DNA from: Leptotrichia massiliensis
Lineage (GTDB): Bacteria; Fusobacteriota; Fusobacteriia; Fusobacteriales; Leptotrichiaceae
Reading direction: 5' to 3'
Assembly (NCBI RefSeq): GCF_900104625.1
Contig: NZ_FNVZ01000005.1
Location: forward strand, 806,001 to 870,000
DNA: 64,000 nt
Shown here: in pieces, positions 15,231-22,791 of the stretch
Layout: the number at the start of each line of letters is the position of its first letter
How positions within the stretch are numbered: the stretch's first letter is position 1
The notes under the pieces: generated by a model
The model's input: only the letters and a program-made list of their open reading frames with translations
What the model was told of the DNA's origin: nothing
The model's database searches: none
Made by a program: the position numbers and the translations under genes

Positions 15231-16959
15231 ATTAAGAGGGAGCAGAAGAAGAAAAACGGAGGAAATTATCAAAAAATTTTTAAAAAGTTATGCTCAAAAT
15301 GAGAAAAGTGAAAATAAAAAGGATTTGAGAAGCTGGTTAATTTTTGAATTGCAAAATGAACTAGTGGTAAAGAAGCCAGAGGAAATAGAAAAAATGGCTG
15401 ATGAACTTATGAAAGGAGTTGAAATTTATTTTGACAAGAAAAAGGAAGTGGAAAAATATCAGAAAGTTGGTATAAGCAGCAGTGATTATGTGGGAGATGT
15501 GATACTGGATAAAATTTCGGAAGATGTAATAAATGCGGAAGTTGTGGATAGACAGCAAATTATAAGGGATATGAAGGAAAGCAGTGAAATTTTAGCAAAT
15601 TACAATGAGGCAATGATATATGAAGCGGCTGCAATAAATGATCCACAAGTAGTGGCAAATACATTAAGTGCAGCTAAAGCAAATGTTTATGTTGACAATG
15701 TAAATTTAACTATAGGCAAGTCAAATGAAGAAATTTTGTCAGCACTTACAACTAAAACTGGAGAAATAAGCCAAAATCCTAATTTAGATGGATTTATATT
15801 TGAAGAACGTCACGCTGGAACATTTAATATAGATGCGGCAGTTAAAGAAAAAAACTACTATGCAAAGGCATTAAAGCCAGAAATAGGCGAAACTTATGGA
15901 AAAAATTCGATTGATATGACAATAGAAGATTCTGGCAAGATTGTAAGAAAATATCAGGCAAAAGCCTATAAAAATGCCAATGAAACTGCAAAATCATTTT
16001 ATGACAGACAGCAAGGTTACAAATATAAATTTCAGTCAAAATTAGTTCCGTCAGATCAGACTGGAGATATTCCAAATGCAGTAGATAAGCTGAAATTTGG
16101 AGAAGTGGAAAGTAAAAATATAAGTAAAGAAGAAATAAAAAATATTCAGGAAAAATACCAGTCTGGCGACAAAGAAGCAGTAAAATTCAGTTTTGAAAAA
16201 GATGTAGACGTTCTTGCAATAAGCAAACAGATAGGAAAACAGGCTGTAATCAATGGAACTATGGGAGTTGGTATTGGAATGGCTTTGGATGTTGGAACAA
16301 AACTTGTTTCTGGAGAAGAAGTGGAAGTTGCTGAAGTAATCGAGGCTGGAGTGAAGACTGGAACTTCAATGGGACTTTCAACAGCAGTTGCTGGAGGAAT
16401 AAGGGTTGCAGTTGAAAAAAATGTTCTACCAAAAGTTCTTACAGGAGTCTTAGCAAATAATAATATTGTTGGAGCAATTGCGGCATCTTCAATTGATATT
16501 ATAGGAACAGCGTTTAAATTAGGTTCGGGTGAAATAAGTCTAGGAGAGGCGACAAAAAGGGTAGGAACGTCAGTAGGCTCTGCTTATGGAGCGATAGTTG
16601 CTTCAAATGCTGGCTTTATAGGTGGAATGGCAGTGGCTGGAGCAATTGGGCTGGGAGCATTGGGAGTTGCAGGAGCAGTTGTTGGTGGAGCAGTGGCACT
16701 TGCGGCAGGAGCAGTATGTGGAATAGTGGGAAGTAAAGTTGGCGGAGCGATAGCAAAAGGAGTGGGAACTATTGCAAAACCTGTAATTGATGGTTCAACT
16801 GAAATAGTAAAAAAAGGGACAGAGGCAGTAAAAAACGTTGCAAAAGGAGCATGGGAAGGAGTGAAAGCAGTAGCTTCAGGTGTAAAAGCAGTAGGAAGTG
16901 CCTTAAGTTCGGCAGTTGGAGCAGTAGGAAGTTTTATTGGAGGATTATTTGGCTGGTAA
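15223..16959 (+). CDS. Candidate membrane-active effector with glycine-rich C-terminus (578 aa, function unknown)
   Basis: I do not recognise a named family. The N-terminus (1-130) is charged and helical. The middle (about 190-300) holds FEERHAGTFNIDAA, then SIDMTIEDSGKIVRKYQAKAY; D231 and Q245-A-K247 have the spacing of the D...QxK active site of Mrr-like PD-(D/E)XK nucleases, a weak resemblance. The C-terminal 220 residues are Gly/Ala-rich hydrophobic repeats (GAIGLGALGVAGAVVGGAVA and others), like the glycine-zipper segments of pore-forming proteins, ending GSFIGGLFGW. I start at ATG 15223, after AAGGAGG, not 21 bp earlier. It lies between a WYL gene and the AAA-FGE gene and is probably co-transcribed with both. 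Confidence 0.7.
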   Translation: MFRLRGSRRRKTEEIIKKFLKSYAQNEKSENKKDLRSWLIFELQNELVVKKPEEIEKMADELMKGVEIYFDKKKEVEKYQKVGISSSDYVGDVILDKISEDVINAEVVDRQQIIRDMKESSEILANYNEAMIYEAAAINDPQVVANTLSAAKANVYVDNVNLTIGKSNEEILSALTTKTGEISQNPNLDGFIFEERHAGTFNIDAAVKEKNYYAKALKPEIGETYGKNSIDMTIEDSGKIVRKYQAKAYKNANETAKSFYDRQQGYKYKFQSKLVPSDQTGDIPNAVDKLKFGEVESKNISKEEIKNIQEKYQSGDKEAVKFSFEKDVDVLAISKQIGKQAVINGTMGVGIGMALDVGTKLVSGEEVEVAEVIEAGVKTGTSMGLSTAVAGGIRVAVEKNVLPKVLTGVLANNNIVGAIAASSIDIIGTAFKLGSGEISLGEATKRVGTSVGSAYGAIVASNAGFIGGMAVAGAIGLGALGVAGAVVGGAVALAAGAVCGIVGSKVGGAIAKGVGTIAKPVIDGSTEIVKKGTEAVKNVAKGAWEGVKAVASGVKAVGSALSSAVGAVGSFIGGLFGW

Positions 16960-17092
16960 AAATAATAATATTATTTTAAAATTAAAGTTAAAAAATTCTA
17001 ATCAAACTCTACAGTGTTAGATTAATTTAATTTTAGATGAGTTAGAGCATATGTATAAAAAAATTGAAATAAATAAAAAATCAGGAGGAAAA

Positions 17093-19408
17093 ATGGAAAC
17101 AAATTTATCAAAATATTTAAGGGCAAGAAGACCTATAATTTGGGTACACAGTGGAGATTATAAGGAAGTTGACACAATTGTGAAGGAGGCGACTAAAGAA
17201 TATGAAAATAAGGCGATTTTTGAATACAGGGCCTTTGGAGTTGTGAATTTTGAAACGAAGGTTAAAAGTGATGAAATTGTGGATTTGTATAGTTTTTTAA
17301 ATATTCTGTTTTCTGAAGGTGTTAAAACTAATGTGTTTTTGATAATTAAGAATGCAGAAGAAGAAATGAAAGATGCTAAAAATATTGCACTTATAAAGAA
17401 AATAGCAGAAACTAGATATTCAAATTCAGATTATAATTTTACAGTGATTGTAGTAACAGAAGTGGAAACAGTGCCGAAGGATTTGGAAAAATTTACTTCG
17501 ATACTTGATCTTCCAAACATGACAAAAGACGAGATTGAAAAATACATTTGGAACTTTGCTAAAGAAAATAATGTGAATGTGGATAAAAATGATGTTGGGG
17601 AAGTTGCAATTTCGTTAAAAGGATTGACAAAACTGGAAATAGATCACGTTCTGAATATGATAATTGAATCTAAGAATAATATTTCAATTTCTGGAAGAGA
17701 TATAATCATTCGTGAAAAAGGACAAATAATTAAAAAATCTTCAATTTTGGAAATTATTGATTTTAAGGAAAAAATTGAAGAAATTGGTGGACTTGAAGGG
17801 CTGAAAGAATGGTTAAGTTCTAAGGCACAAGTATTTAGAAGACTGGATGAAGCCAAGAAATTTGGAGTGGATACGCCAAAAGGAGTATTGCTTGTGGGAA
17901 TGCCGGGCTGTGGTAAAAGTTTGGCGGCAAAAGCAAGTGCAAGATTGTTTAATGTTCCATTATTAAGGCTGGATATAGGAAGACTTTTGGGAAAATACGT
18001 TGGAGAATCAGAACACAATATGAGAGTGGCACTAAAAACAGCAGAATCAATAAGTCCGTGCATTTTATGGATAGATGAAATAGAAAAAGCCTTTGCAGGA
18101 ATAGATCAAAATGGTGGAGCAAGCGACATAACAAAACGTCTATTTGGACAATTTTTGACTTGGTTACAGGAAAAAGAAAACACGGTATTTGTAGTAGCAA
18201 CAGCCAACGATATAACAGCCTTTCCGCCAGAATTTCTAAGAAAAGGACGATTTGATGAAGTATTTTTCATAGACTTCCCAAATGAGAAAGAAAGAGAAAA
18301 AATATTTGAAATTCACCTTGAAAAAAGAGGAAAAATGTCAGATGATATAAATTTAAAAGAACTGGCAGAAGAAACAGAAGGCTACTGTGGTGCCGACATA
18401 GAAGAAATCGTTAAAAACGCAGTTGAAAATAAATTTATACTAGAAACTGAAAATGAAGAAGATAAGAAAATCACAACAAATAATTTATTAGAAGCAACTA
18501 AAAGTATAGATTCTTTATCGAATATTTTATCAGATAAAATAGATGTTTTAAAAAAGAGCTACAAAAAATTCAAAATAAAATCAGCTTCTCAAAAAATAAA
18601 AAATGGTAAAAGAATAGATGGAAAATCTACATTCAAAGATATGGTTATAGTAAATGGAGGAAAATATACACCATCATTCTTTAATGAAGAAAGAGAAGTT
18701 TGCAATTTAGAAGTTTGTAAATATCCAACAACACAAGATATGTGGATGGAAGTAATGAAGAAAAATCCATCAAAATTTAAAGGTGGAAGACGTCCAGTTG
18801 AGAATATATCTTGGTGGCGCGCTTTGGAGTTTTGTAATAAATTGAGTGAAAAACATGGATTAAAACCAGTGTATGACTTGAGCCGAAAAGAAAAAGGCAT
18901 ATTAAGAATACATCAATCAAATGGCAAAATAGAGTACCCAAATGTAGCAGATTTTAGAAAAACTGAAGGATTTAGATTGCCAACAGAAGTTGAATGGGAA
19001 TGGTTTGCAAGAGGTGGAGAAATTGCAATACAAGATGGGACATTTAATTATAAGTATTCAGGCAGTAATAATGTATATGAAGTTGCTTGGAATAGAAATA
19101 ATTCAGAAAAGCGTACTCATGATGTAGGAATGAAGAAACCGAATCAATTGGGACTTTATGATTGTAGCGGAAATATTTGGGAGTGGTGTTATGATACATC
19201 TGGTGATGGATATATACCTGAAAAAACACCATACAGGTATGATGAAAGTGTATCAGGTAATAGATTAAAAGGAGGGTCTTTTTATAGTGATACAGAATAT
19301 TGTAGTGTATTTAATTGTAGTAGAGATAAATTAATTTGTAAAATATGGAGTGGTAGCGAATGGGTTCGACTCTGTCCTACAAGCTTCCGTATTGTTAGAA
19401 CAATTTAA
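17093..19408 (+). CDS. AAA+ ATPase fused to a C-terminal FGE-sulfatase (SUMF1-like) domain
   Basis: This is a 771-aa protein. An N-terminal region (1-230, TNLSKYLRARRPIIWVHSGD) resembles that of AAA proteins with an ATPase-like first half. An FtsH/Cdc48-type AAA+ module follows: Walker A GMPGCGKS (269-276), Walker B ILWIDEIEKAF (D328, E329), sensor FVVATANDI, and arginine finger RKGRFDE. From about 513 comes an FGE-sulfatase domain (FKDMVIVNGGKYTPS, FRLPTEVEWEWFARGG, GLYDCSGNIWEWCYD, RLKGGSFYSD, SFRIVRTI). I start at 17093, after AGGAGG. Such lectin-like FGE domains act as binding modules. The last about 45 residues are unusually Cys-rich and deviate from the family where hypervariable repeats sit. 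No formylglycine-type sulfatase is nearby. Confidence 0.85.
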   Translation: METNLSKYLRARRPIIWVHSGDYKEVDTIVKEATKEYENKAIFEYRAFGVVNFETKVKSDEIVDLYSFLNILFSEGVKTNVFLIIKNAEEEMKDAKNIALIKKIAETRYSNSDYNFTVIVVTEVETVPKDLEKFTSILDLPNMTKDEIEKYIWNFAKENNVNVDKNDVGEVAISLKGLTKLEIDHVLNMIIESKNNISISGRDIIIREKGQIIKKSSILEIIDFKEKIEEIGGLEGLKEWLSSKAQVFRRLDEAKKFGVDTPKGVLLVGMPGCGKSLAAKASARLFNVPLLRLDIGRLLGKYVGESEHNMRVALKTAESISPCILWIDEIEKAFAGIDQNGGASDITKRLFGQFLTWLQEKENTVFVVATANDITAFPPEFLRKGRFDEVFFIDFPNEKEREKIFEIHLEKRGKMSDDINLKELAEETEGYCGADIEEIVKNAVENKFILETENEEDKKITTNNLLEATKSIDSLSNILSDKIDVLKKSYKKFKIKSASQKIKNGKRIDGKSTFKDMVIVNGGKYTPSFFNEEREVCNLEVCKYPTTQDMWMEVMKKNPSKFKGGRRPVENISWWRALEFCNKLSEKHGLKPVYDLSRKEKGILRIHQSNGKIEYPNVADFRKTEGFRLPTEVEWEWFARGGEIAIQDGTFNYKYSGSNNVYEVAWNRNNSEKRTHDVGMKKPNQLGLYDCSGNIWEWCYDTSGDGYIPEKTPYRYDESVSGNRLKGGSFYSDTEYCSVFNCSRDKLICKIWSGSEWVRLCPTSFRIVRTI

Positions 19409-19534
19409 TTTTTATGATTCTTCATTTTTTAGGTTTTGAAACAGGGGGGATTTTGACTAAAAAGGGAAAGAAAATAACGGAAATGGGGGATTGAGCAGGT
19501 TTTGGGATTTATTAAAAAAAGTTTAAAAATGTGG

Positions 19535-19563
19535 TTGACAAAAAGTAACAAAAGTGTTATAAA
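19535..19563 (+). promoter_or_regulatory. Strong promoter upstream of the Abi_2 gene
   Basis: TTGACA (19535-19540), a 17-bp spacer, then TATAAA (19558-19563). The start would be near 19570, about 120 nt before the Abi_2 start codon, leaving room for a structured leader or small RNA. Confidence 0.8.
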
Positions 19564-19569
19564 TAATAT

Positions 19570-19668
19570 GTGGATCGTACTATATCAATGATTTCTTAAA
19601 TAGAAGTCGATATAGGCTGAATTATAATTTAAATTAATATAAAGGCTCTCTGTTTGGAGGGCTTTTCT
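19570..19668 (+). ncRNA. Structured RNA candidate upstream of Abi_2
   Basis: After the strong promoter a long hairpin spans 19580-19615. CTATATC pairs with GATATAG, and after a 3-nt bulge (AAT) GATTTCT pairs with AGAAGTC (one G-T) around the loop TAAAT. A second hairpin at 19641-19666 (AAAGGCTCTC with GGAGGGCTTT) is followed by a short T-run and looks like an intrinsic terminator or attenuator 26 nt before the GTG start. This is either a separate about 100-nt RNA or an attenuating leader. A conserved motif called abiF RNA has been reported next to abiF-like genes; I cannot test the match here. Confidence 0.5.
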
Positions 19669-19692
19669 GATATTTTGGAAAGGAGATTTTTT

Positions 19693-20631
19693 GTGGATCA
19701 GCCATTTAAAAAGTTCAAAGAGCAGGAAATGATTATATCAAGCAGAATGAGCATTGATAAAGATACAATTTCTATTTTGAAAAGATTTAATTACTATTCT
19801 ATTATAAATTTTTATAAAGCTCCTTTTTTAGAAAAAAATAAAAATTTGAGAGGAAAAGATAAATACATTGAAAATTTTAAATTTAAATATTTAAAAAGTC
19901 TTCATGATTTTGATAGGGAATTGAGAATTTTATTTTTTGATAATTTGACATTGCTTGAAAGTTTTTTCAAAACAGCTATTTCTTATTATTTTTCTGAAAC
20001 AAACGGAATTTTGAAAAAAAATTCGTATCTTCTTTTAGAGAATTACAATACTGGAAAGAAAAATTCAAATATTCTTAAAATTTCAATGGTAGTGAATACG
20101 TTGAAAAAGATAAAAAAAGATAATGAAAAAATGATAATAAGACATTATAATACTACAAAAGATAATATTCCTTTTTGGATTATAATTCACTATTTAACTT
20201 TTGGAGATATTAGCAAACTATATTCTTGTTTACATAAAAATGTATATGATAAAATTTGCGATCATTTTAAAAATTTGTATAAAGAAGAATATGGCAATCT
20301 TCCAAATATAACTCATTCATTTGTAAGAACTTATTTAGTTGCTAGCTCTCATTTTAGAAATGTTGCTGCCCATAATGAAAGGTTATACGAATTTTCTTCG
20401 AGAGAAACTGTTAATATAAAAAAAGTTAGCGATATGACATCAAACAGAAATCAAAAACTCTTTACGATTTACGAAGGATTAAAATTATTTCTTTCTAAAG
20501 AAGAATTTGATGCATTAACAGAAAAATTAAAATTGATTATCAAAACTTTGGAAGATAAATTAGAAAATATTGTAAATATAAACGATATTTTATCAAGAAT
20601 GGATTTTCCAAATGATTGGCATAAAAATTAA
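19693..20631 (+). CDS. Abi_2 (AbiD/AbiF-like) HEPN-type abortive infection protein
   Basis: This is a 312-aa protein of the Abi_2 family: DQPFKKFKEQEMIISSRM at the N-terminus, ILKRFNYYSIINFYKAPFL, LKSLHDFDRELRILFFDNLT, and the C-terminal HEPN motif SSHFRNVAAHNERLY. In that motif R222-N-V-A-A-H227 fits the RNase consensus R-X4-H. HEPN Abi proteins are thought to cleave RNA during phage infection or as toxins, and AbiF-type proteins have been linked to the ancestry of Cas13. I start at GTG 19693, with AAAGGAG just upstream, rather than 39 bp earlier. Structured RNA candidates with strong promoters flank it on both sides, so a protein-RNA system is likely. Confidence 0.85.
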   Translation: MDQPFKKFKEQEMIISSRMSIDKDTISILKRFNYYSIINFYKAPFLEKNKNLRGKDKYIENFKFKYLKSLHDFDRELRILFFDNLTLLESFFKTAISYYFSETNGILKKNSYLLLENYNTGKKNSNILKISMVVNTLKKIKKDNEKMIIRHYNTTKDNIPFWIIIHYLTFGDISKLYSCLHKNVYDKICDHFKNLYKEEYGNLPNITHSFVRTYLVASSHFRNVAAHNERLYEFSSRETVNIKKVSDMTSNRNQKLFTIYEGLKLFLSKEEFDALTEKLKLIIKTLEDKLENIVNINDILSRMDFPNDWHKN

Positions 20632-20657
20632 CTTTTGTCAAAAAATAAAGAATGTAG

Positions 20658-20686
20658 TTGACAAAATATTTAACATATATTATAAT
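20658..20686 (+). promoter_or_regulatory. Near-consensus promoter downstream of Abi_2
   Basis: TTGACA (20658-20663), 17 bp, then TATAAT (20681-20686): a perfect sigma-70 consensus. No ORF follows within the next 400 bp other than infC, which has its own promoter. The transcript therefore appears to be the small RNA at 20693-20798. Confidence 0.9.
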
Positions 20687-20692
20687 TTATTT

Positions 20693-20798
20693 ACATTAAA
20701 GCCTTATTTATTTAAGGAAAGAATGGTAATAAAAGATTAAGAGCCTTATTCGTTAAGGACTACCGAAGGTATATTCAAAAAATATGCCTGTTTTTTTT
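20693..20798 (+). ncRNA. Small structured RNA candidate (~105 nt) downstream of Abi_2
   Basis: A consensus promoter ends at 20686 and a clear intrinsic terminator ends the region: AGGTATATT (20767-20775) pairs with AATATGCCT (20781-20789, one G-T), then eight T. Between them are two copies, 42 nt apart, of a CCTTA/TAAGG hairpin (20702-20717 and 20744-20758). The second is enclosed by GGTA (20725-20728) pairing with TACC (20761-20764). The RNA has no ORF. Its position right behind an Abi_2 HEPN gene suggests an RNA partner or antitoxin. The part around 20734-20764 (GATTAAGA, hairpin, AAGGACTA) resembles in layout a Leptotrichia Cas13a repeat, recalled from memory. Confidence 0.75.
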
Positions 20799-20842
20799 AT
20801 AAAATGTCAAGGACAAGAAGTCAAAAAAAATTCAAAATTTCC

Positions 20843-20871
20843 TTGCAAAATAAAATAAAATATGATAAACT
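20843..20871 (+). promoter_or_regulatory. Promoter of infC
   Basis: TTGCAA (20843-20848), 17 bp, then TAAACT (20866-20871). The start is near 20878, giving a leader of about 255 nt before infC. Confidence 0.65.
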
Positions 20872-20877
20872 ATTTTA

Positions 20878-21121
20878 GTAATTAAATTAGAAGTAGAAAC
20901 ATTGTTTCTCACCTTTCCATCAATATATTTAGGTTTTGGATTGATTTTCCAAATAAAAGTAGAATGTTTTATTCTATTTTCAAGATGAGTTGGGTATTAG
21001 TTATTTGATATTTTATAATGAAATAAGTATTTTTGTTATGATAATTTTGTTGTGAAATTTATTTATATAATAACTATTGAGCAAGGTTTCTTATATCTTG
21101 TTTTTTTATTGTAAAAAAATT
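20878..21121 (+). promoter_or_regulatory. Long infC leader with attenuator-like hairpin
   Basis: About 250 nt of non-coding leader precede infC. It ends in a weak hairpin, CAAGGT with ATCTTG, followed by seven T (about 21081-21110), immediately before the ribosome binding site. This placement is what an L20-controlled transcription-attenuation leader would have, as known for infC-rpmI-rplT operons in Firmicutes. Homology to any Rfam L20 leader was not tested. Confidence 0.5.
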
Positions 21122-21135
21122 AGGAGGTGTTTTTT

Positions 21136-21660
21136 ATAAGAGGAAATAACCGATCTGATGAGCCAAGAATGAATGAGCGAATTAGGGCAAGAGAAATTAG
21201 AGTTGTTGGTGATGATGGAGAACAGTTTGGAGTAATGTCAGCTAGAGATGCGTTAGCACTTGCAGCAGAAAAAGAATTGGACTTAGTTGAAATTTCACCA
21301 AATGCAACACCGCCTGTATGCAAAATTATGGACTATGGAAAATTCAAGTATGAGAAAACGAAGAAAGACAAGGAAAATAAGAAAAAACAAAAAAATGTCG
21401 TTATTAAAGAGATTAGAATTAAACCTCATATTGACGAGCATGATAAAGAAACAAAAATTTCTCAAATTGAAAAATTTATAGCCAAGGAGCATAAGGTAAA
21501 AGTCAGCCTAAGACTTACAGGTAGAGAAAGATTACATGCAGAATCTGCTATTAAAGTATTAGACGAGTTTGCAAGCCATTTTGAAGAAACTGCAACAGTT
21601 GAGAAAAAATACGGAAAAGAACAGGTTCAAAAATTTATTTTATTATCGCCTAAAAAATAA
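21136..21660 (+). CDS. infC: Translation initiation factor IF-3
   Basis: This is IF-3 (174 aa from this start): the N-domain [40 protein letters not shown], a charged linker [12 protein letters not shown], then the C-domain [15 protein letters not shown] and [14 protein letters not shown]-3 binds the 30S subunit, blocks 50S joining and proofreads start codons. The SD AGGAGG (21122-21127) is 8 nt before an AUA codon at 21136. A GTG at 21127 lies inside the SD and cannot serve, and the next ATG (21169) is 41 nt downstream of the SD. A rare AUA start suits the known autocontrol of infC by non-AUG discrimination. First gene of infC-rpmI-rplT. Confidence 0.95.
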   Translation: MRGNNRSDEPRMNERIRAREIRVVGDDGEQFGVMSARDALALAAEKELDLVEISPNATPPVCKIMDYGKFKYEKTKKDKENKKKQKNVVIKEIRIKPHIDEHDKETKISQIEKFIAKEHKVKVSLRLTGRERLHAESAIKVLDEFASHFEETATVEKKYGKEQVQKFILLSPKK

Positions 21661-21704
21661 AGGCAAAATTTAAAAAAGTGAAAAGTGATTTAGGAGGAAA
21701 GAAA

Positions 21705-21911
21705 ATGCCAAAAATGAAAACACATAAAGGAACAAAAAAAAGAGTTAAAGTTACAGGAAGTGGGAAAATTTCTATAAGACACTCAGGAAAAAGCCATATC
21801 TTGACTAAAAAGACTCATAAAAGAAAAAAACGTCTAGGACAAGACGCAATCGCTCCAAAAGGTGCTGAAAGAAAAATCAAAAAAGCATTGGCTGGACAAG
21901 AAGGAAGATAG
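21705..21911 (+). CDS. rpmI: 50S ribosomal protein L35
   Basis: This 68-aa basic protein begins [18 protein letters not shown] and includes [15 protein letters not shown], diagnostic for L35. I start at 21705, after a TAGGAGGAAAG site, not at the ATG-like codon 27 bp earlier. It follows infC by 44 bp in the usual infC-rpmI-rplT order. Confidence 0.96.
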   Translation: MPKMKTHKGTKKRVKVTGSGKISIRHSGKSHILTKKTHKRKKRLGQDAIAPKGAERKIKKALAGQEGR

Positions 21912-22117
21912 TTTAAGTAATTGCTTTAAAATTATTTTTAAAAAAGCAATTTAATAAAATTTATTACTTTCATTTAAAAGTGAAATTAAAAAAGGCAGTT
22001 TAGAATAAGAATTAACCGCTTTTTATTAAAAAATCAAAATTAAAAATTGACAAAAGTTAGTTCTGAATATTAAATATAAAGAACAAAAAACGGCTAAAAT
22101 ATCAAGGAGGAAAGAAG
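21912..22117 (+). promoter_or_regulatory. rpmI-rplT spacer with hairpins and a separate promoter
   Basis: The 206-bp gap is wider than usual for this operon. It holds an AATTGCTTT/AAAGCAATT hairpin (about 21918-21951) and a second imperfect hairpin around AAAAAGGCAG and CCGCTTTTT (about 21990-22027). A promoter-like TTGACA (22047-22052) is followed 17 bp later by TTAAAT (22070-22075). rplT may thus be transcribed or controlled on its own. Confidence 0.5.
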
Positions 22118-22462
22118 ATGCCAAGAGTAAAAACAGGAATAGTTAGAAGAAAAAGACATAAAAAAGTTTTAAAAGAAGCAAAAGGTTATAGAGGAGCCAT
22201 AAAAACAAATTATAAAAAGGCTAATGAAGCAGTTAAAAAAGCTATGGCTTACGCAACTGAACATAGAAAATTGAAAAAAAGAAAAATGCGTGAATTATGG
22301 ATTATCAGAATTAACGCTGCTGCAAGATTAAATGGAATTTCTTACTCAAGATTAATGAACGGACTTAAAAAAGCTGGAATTGAACTTGACAGAAAAGTTT
22401 TAGCAGACTTAGCATTAAATAACCCTGCTGAATTTGCAAAATTAGTAGAAAAAGTTAAATAG
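22118..22462 (+). CDS. rplT: 50S ribosomal protein L20
   Basis: This is a 114-aa L20: [61 protein letters not shown]20 is needed early in 50S assembly and, in many bacteria, represses its own operon by binding the mRNA leader. A strong SD (AAGGAGG) is present, and a perfect 11-bp terminator hairpin follows the stop codon. Confidence 0.97.
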   Translation: MPRVKTGIVRRKRHKKVLKEAKGYRGAIKTNYKKANEAVKKAMAYATEHRKLKKRKMRELWIIRINAAARLNGISYSRLMNGLKKAGIELDRKVLADLALNNPAEFAKLVEKVK

Positions 22463-22478
22463 AAATAAATAACAAATC

Positions 22479-22535
22479 AATACTCAAATGGTAATTTTTT
22501 AATTTAAAATAAACTATTTGAGTATTAATTTTTTT
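22479..22535 (+). terminator. rplT terminator
   Basis: AATACTCAAAT (22479-22489) pairs perfectly with ATTTGAGTATT (22516-22526) and is followed by AATTTTTTT. The stem shares the ACTCAAA/TTTGAGT core seen at several gene borders in this window. Confidence 0.8.
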
Positions 22536-22604
22536 AACTTATAATAAAATAGATATTAAAAAATTGTAACAAAAAAATCTAAATAAATTAGATTTGATTA
22601 GAAA

Positions 22605-22749
22605 GGCTATACTTGTAAACCTTGTAAAAAAATAAAGTTTGGATTATGAGATAGCCCTTTTTATATAGGGAAATTAAATAAATAATGTTTTTTTGGGCTA
22701 TCTCATAAAATGGTCTTTTATTCAAAAAAACAAATTTCCCTATATAGCC
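22605..22749. repeat. Interleaved inverted repeats (A-B-A'-B'), possible MITE remnant
   Basis: A = TTATGAGATAGCCC (22644-22657) pairs with A' = GGGCTATCTCATAA (22695-22708), a 14-bp perfect match. B = TATATAGGGAAAT (22662-22674) pairs with B' = ATTTCCCTATATA (22734-22746), a 13-bp perfect match. The arms are interleaved rather than nested, giving pseudoknot or switch topology. The outer ends GGCTATA (22605) and TATAGCC (22743-22749) also match as short terminal inverted repeats. No clear target-site duplication was found. Confidence 0.65.
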
Positions 22750-22791
22750 AAATGATTGTTAATTATTAATTAACTCTCTTTTGACATTACT

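Noticed and set aside
19446-19507. G-runs between the AAA-FGE gene and the Abi_2 promoter as a G-quadruplex
   Set aside because: The runs (six, three, five and three G) are separated by loops of about 14-18 nt, too long for a convincing quadruplex.
19262-20631. A complete diversity-generating retroelement
   Set aside because: Only a possible variable region is seen. No reverse transcriptase, Avd-type gene or template repeat is in the window, so it is kept only as a hypothesis.
20806-20830. Minus-strand promoter TTGACA downstream of the small RNA
   Set aside because: No acceptable -10 lies 16-18 bp away, only GCATAT-like bases.
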